Made by a program: the position numbers and the translations under genes | Origin: a virus | DNA length: 21,686 nucleotides | Strand: one strand, 5' to 3' | IMG/VR virus record: IMGVR_UViG_3300046000_003593 | Span: 1 to 21,686 of that record | Notes under the pieces: generated by a model | Seen by the model: the letters and a program-made list of their open reading frames with translations, nothing else | What the model was told of the DNA's origin: nothing | Databases searched by the model: none | Shown here: in pieces, positions 19,588 through 21,686 of the stretch | Layout of the letters: the number at the start of each line of letters is the position of its first letter | Position numbering within the stretch: position 1 is the stretch's first letter

Positions 19588-20748
19588 ATGGCTACTATTA
19601 CCTCTGCGGCACTTGGTAACGGCAATGGCTCGTATACCACCGATATCGTTGTCAAAGACCTCGATATGACTGTCAGTAACTATGTTAAAGACCGCACCCC
19701 GGTCACTAACATGGCTATGTCCAAAAAACGCAAAGTCAATTCGACTCTGCACATTTGGCCTAATGACTATTTCCGTACCCCTGCTTTGAACGCAAAATTG
19801 GAAGGTGCCGCTGTTGATTCAACTGCCGCCGCTTCTAATACCCGTGCAAACTTGGGTAACTACACTCAGATTTTCACCACTGTGATCGGCGCTACTGGCA
19901 CCGCTCGTGCTGTTGAACAAGCTGGTGGCGACCCCCAGGCATATCAAGAAGTCAAGCAATTGACTGAGATCATGTTTGACGTTGAGTTGCAATTGGTTCG
20001 TGCTGACGGCGCTTCTATCAAGTACGCTGGTCAAGCCGCTACCCAAGGTAGTGGTGCGCCCAATACTGGTCGCCGTATGGGCTCGTTGTACGCTTTTGCA
20101 GGCACTCGCTCTGGTAACCCTACCAGCGGCACGGCAGTGTTGAATATTGCTACCTCTGATAGCAACGACACGACCTCTACCACTTCTACCAACACGCCTT
20201 TCAACGGTTCGTTGGCAAATGCTGGTTTGGGTTACTTCTCGTTTGCCAGCGGTCAGACCCTGCAACAGTTCAGCCCGTTCCTGTACAAGCAGTTGGTTAC
20301 CACTGCCGAGCAACGCTTCAATGCCAAGATTACCAACATGGTAGTCCCCACATCGATGCGTACTCACATCAGTGATACCCTGCCTACCAGCCGTTCTATC
20401 AACCGTTTTAACCCGGCTGACAAGGGCGACACCATTGGTACGTATGAAGGTGACTTCAACTACACGTACCAGATTGATGACTGCTGGATCATGGACCAGA
20501 CTGGCGCTGACAACACCTCCGTGTTGTTTATGAACCCTGATGTTATTCAGTGGGGTTCTTTGCGTGAGTTGGGTCCAAACAACGAAGTGTTCAGCAATGC
20601 TGACGCTTCCTTGGATCAGTACATCATGGAAGGCACCTTGATCGTGCGTAACCCTGCTGGTGTTGGCGTGTTGGCTGGCATCTCCCCCACGGGAGCCGCT
20701 GTGACTGCACCTCGTCCCACCGCTCAGTGCGCTCGTTATTTGACCTGA
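19588..20748 (+). CDS. Major capsid protein, DUF5309/SU10-like
   Basis: 386 aa. The N-terminal region DIVVKDLDMTVSNYVKDRTP, then STLHIWPNDYFRTPALNAKL and ANLGNYTQIFTTVIGATGTA, resembles the DUF5309 family that includes the phage SU10-type HK97-fold capsid proteins. The middle (about 155-210) is Thr/Ser/Gly-rich, probably an insertion or loop. The C-terminal part (VLFMNPDVIQWGSLRELGPN) matches the P-domain end. Codon use is smoother and richer in C-ending codons than in neighbouring genes, typical of a highly expressed gene. AGGAG upstream. Confidence 0.85.
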   Translation: MATITSAALGNGNGSYTTDIVVKDLDMTVSNYVKDRTPVTNMAMSKKRKVNSTLHIWPNDYFRTPALNAKLEGAAVDSTAAASNTRANLGNYTQIFTTVIGATGTARAVEQAGGDPQAYQEVKQLTEIMFDVELQLVRADGASIKYAGQAATQGSGAPNTGRRMGSLYAFAGTRSGNPTSGTAVLNIATSDSNDTTSTTSTNTPFNGSLANAGLGYFSFASGQTLQQFSPFLYKQLVTTAEQRFNAKITNMVVPTSMRTHISDTLPTSRSINRFNPADKGDTIGTYEGDFNYTYQIDDCWIMDQTGADNTSVLFMNPDVIQWGSLRELGPNNEVFSNADASLDQYIMEGTLIVRNPAGVGVLAGISPTGAAVTAPRPTAQCARYLT

Positions 20749-20761
20749 TAGGTTCATTTCT

Positions 20762-20787
20762 GAAGGGGGTCCGCAAGGGCCTCCTTT
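20762..20787 (+). promoter_or_regulatory. Hairpin with GCAA tetraloop after the capsid gene
   Basis: GAAGGGGGTCC (20762-20772) pairs with GGGCCTCCTTT (20777-20787), 11 bp with three G-T wobbles, closed by a GCAA tetraloop of the stable GNRA type. It lies 14 nt after the capsid stop. There is no T-run, so it is a weak terminator at best. It may protect the capsid message or slow RNA polymerase. Confidence 0.6.
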
Positions 20788-20796
20788 GGAAAGGAG
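20781..20796 (+). promoter_or_regulatory. Alternative hairpin hiding the next ribosome binding site
   Basis: CTCCTT (20781-20786) pairs with AAGGAG (20791-20796) around TGGA. The 3' arm is the Shine-Dalgarno of the gene at 20803. The 5' arm is shared with the GCAA hairpin, so the two structures exclude each other. Confidence 0.5.
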
Positions 20797-20802
20797 CAAA
20801 GC

Positions 20803-21309
20803 ATGGAATTGAATTTAAACAATGAAGAAGCCAAGGTTAATGAAGATTACTATTTAAAGGGTAATCTTGAGGCTGGCATAGAAGGCGTTTTACGCAAAAA
20901 TGATCAATTGTTTAATGAAGTTAAGTCTGGCACTTGGTCGCAAACATTTAAAACTGCCAACCTCAACTACAAAGTCGGCGCTCAAGATGGGGCACGGTAT
21001 GTTCAGTATGAGCAAACCAACATTGAAGGCATAAAGCAGTTTTGCAAAGAGCGCCGGGAATTCCATGCTATCCACGGCACTGACAATCCTTTCTTTGCAG
21101 GCACCGCACACATGATGCAACTGCCCAAATGTTTTGCCCATGAAATCAGTTCCAAGTGGTTTAACAATAGACCTTGGGAGTTGATCAAACAAGAGAGAGA
21201 AGACAAAATTCTCTTTTACGCTATTGTCAACGAATATTATTCAGATTTCGTATGCCACCCTAGCGGAAAAATCCCACTCCCCTATAATCCAGCAATACCT
21301 ACAAAGTGA
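20803..21309 (+). CDS. Hypothetical protein after the capsid gene
   Basis: 168 aa, no signal peptide or membrane segment. The N-terminal 50 residues are acidic helix. Later segments QFCKERREFHAIHGTDNPFF and HEISSKWFNNRPWELIKQER are rich in aromatic and charged residues. I do not recognise a family. Its position between the major capsid and a probable adaptor gene suggests a head-associated or morphogenesis role. AAAGGAG ribosome binding site, partly buried in the alternative hairpin. Confidence 0.7.
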   Translation: MELNLNNEEAKVNEDYYLKGNLEAGIEGVLRKNDQLFNEVKSGTWSQTFKTANLNYKVGAQDGARYVQYEQTNIEGIKQFCKERREFHAIHGTDNPFFAGTAHMMQLPKCFAHEISSKWFNNRPWELIKQEREDKILFYAIVNEYYSDFVCHPSGKIPLPYNPAIPTK

Positions 21310-21318
21310 GGATTCGGT

Positions 21319-21686
21319 ATGGCCCTATTCATTCAATCAGCTAATATCTTAGTTAGCCGAGTAGCACAGTGGATAGGCGCAATCCCATCAACAACTGGTA
21401 TCAACGCCAGTTCAATCAATACGGGAACGGGAGTTATCACCACTTCTGCCGATCCCACTTCTGTTGTTCAAGTTGGCGACTTTATCGGTCCCAGTTTAAT
21501 AAATAGCTACACCGTTGTTCTTGGTGTATCCAGCACAACCATTACAGTTAACGATCCAGATGGCGTGTGGACTGGTCTTACTTTGCCAACAGCTATTTTG
21601 AAGCTTCCCACCCAGTCTTCTATTGAGATTCAGTCTTGCATTCAGTTTGCTGAGTTAAAAATGCGGACGATTGAGTTGCCTGCCTT
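21319..21686 (+). CDS. Probable head-completion/adaptor protein, partial
   Basis: Frame open from ATG 21319 (GAGGATTCGGT upstream) to the window edge, about 122 residues visible. MALFIQSANILVSRVAQWIG starts a Thr/Ser/Val-rich beta region. Then follows a helix IEIQSCIQFAELKMRTIELP, similar to the AELKI-x-R-x-L-x-x-P helix of P22 gp4-like and related adaptor proteins. These dock under the portal and complete the head after packaging. Assignment is by order and a short motif only. Confidence 0.5.
   Translation, partial: MALFIQSANILVSRVAQWIGAIPSTTGINASSINTGTGVITTSADPTSVVQVGDFIGPSLINSYTVVLGVSSTTITVNDPDGVWTGLTLPTAILKLPTQSSIEIQSCIQFAELKMRTIELPA

Noticed and set aside
19819-20799. 326-aa minus-strand frame opposite the capsid gene
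   Set aside because: Shadow of the strongly biased codon use of the major capsid gene; no ribosome binding site or family features.

Overview
The window is a contiguous piece of a tailed double-stranded DNA bacteriophage (or prophage) genome. Evidence is the late block with large terminase, P22-like portal, scaffold and major capsid in canonical order, plus dense, translationally coupled early genes (repeated ATGA stop/start overlaps) and AAAGGA-type ribosome binding sites. The host cannot be fixed from the sequence; the ribosome binding sites and promoters suggest a Gram-negative bacterium. A short match to a tRNA-Gly 3' end hints at a proteobacterium, but this is weak. No integrase, DNA polymerase or helicase is visible, so lifestyle is open.

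Layout. (1) 1-2802, minus strand: an early recombination operon with a winged-helix protein, an SSB-like protein ending in DDDIPF, an ERF-family annealing protein and six small unknown genes. It is read from a TTGACA promoter near 2850. (2) 2803-2939: a divergent control region with two promoters and candidate operators. (3) 2940-4789, plus strand: a 57-aa Cro-like regulator that looks leaderless, a chain of very small coupled genes, and a protein resembling the C-terminal part of phage O-type replication initiators. (4) 4790-5169: non-coding DNA with a long two-stem hairpin, a possible pseudoknot and one perfect DnaA box. (5) 5170-8019, plus strand: a second early/middle operon with a RuvC-like resolvase, a MazG-like pyrophosphohydrolase, a DUF1364 putative nuclease and a Dps/ferritin-like (DUF5856-type) protein.

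(6) 8020-11867: the most unusual part. An array of about 30-31 bp direct repeats (8120-8218) is followed by a DnaA-like box and by 280 bp that contain no AA, TT or TA dinucleotide. Then comes an island of nine minus-strand genes (8614-11003) with its own leader and terminator. It includes a cysteine-rich DUF7227-like protein and a zinc-ribbon protein. Beyond it lies about 860 bp of non-coding DNA rich in palindromes, G-tracts and CCTG words.

(7) 11868-21686, plus strand: the late module. It holds a GNAT-like protein, a candidate small terminase, five or six small unknown genes, TerL, portal, a 111-aa protein, scaffold, a DUF5309/SU10-like major capsid protein, a gene whose ribosome binding site lies next to a switch-like hairpin, and the start of a probable head-completion gene cut by the window edge. 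Working together, the minus operon would handle recombination, the plus early operons regulation, replication and nucleic acid processing, and the late block head assembly and packaging. The island at 8.6-11.0 kb has no assignable role and is the best candidate for something undescribed.
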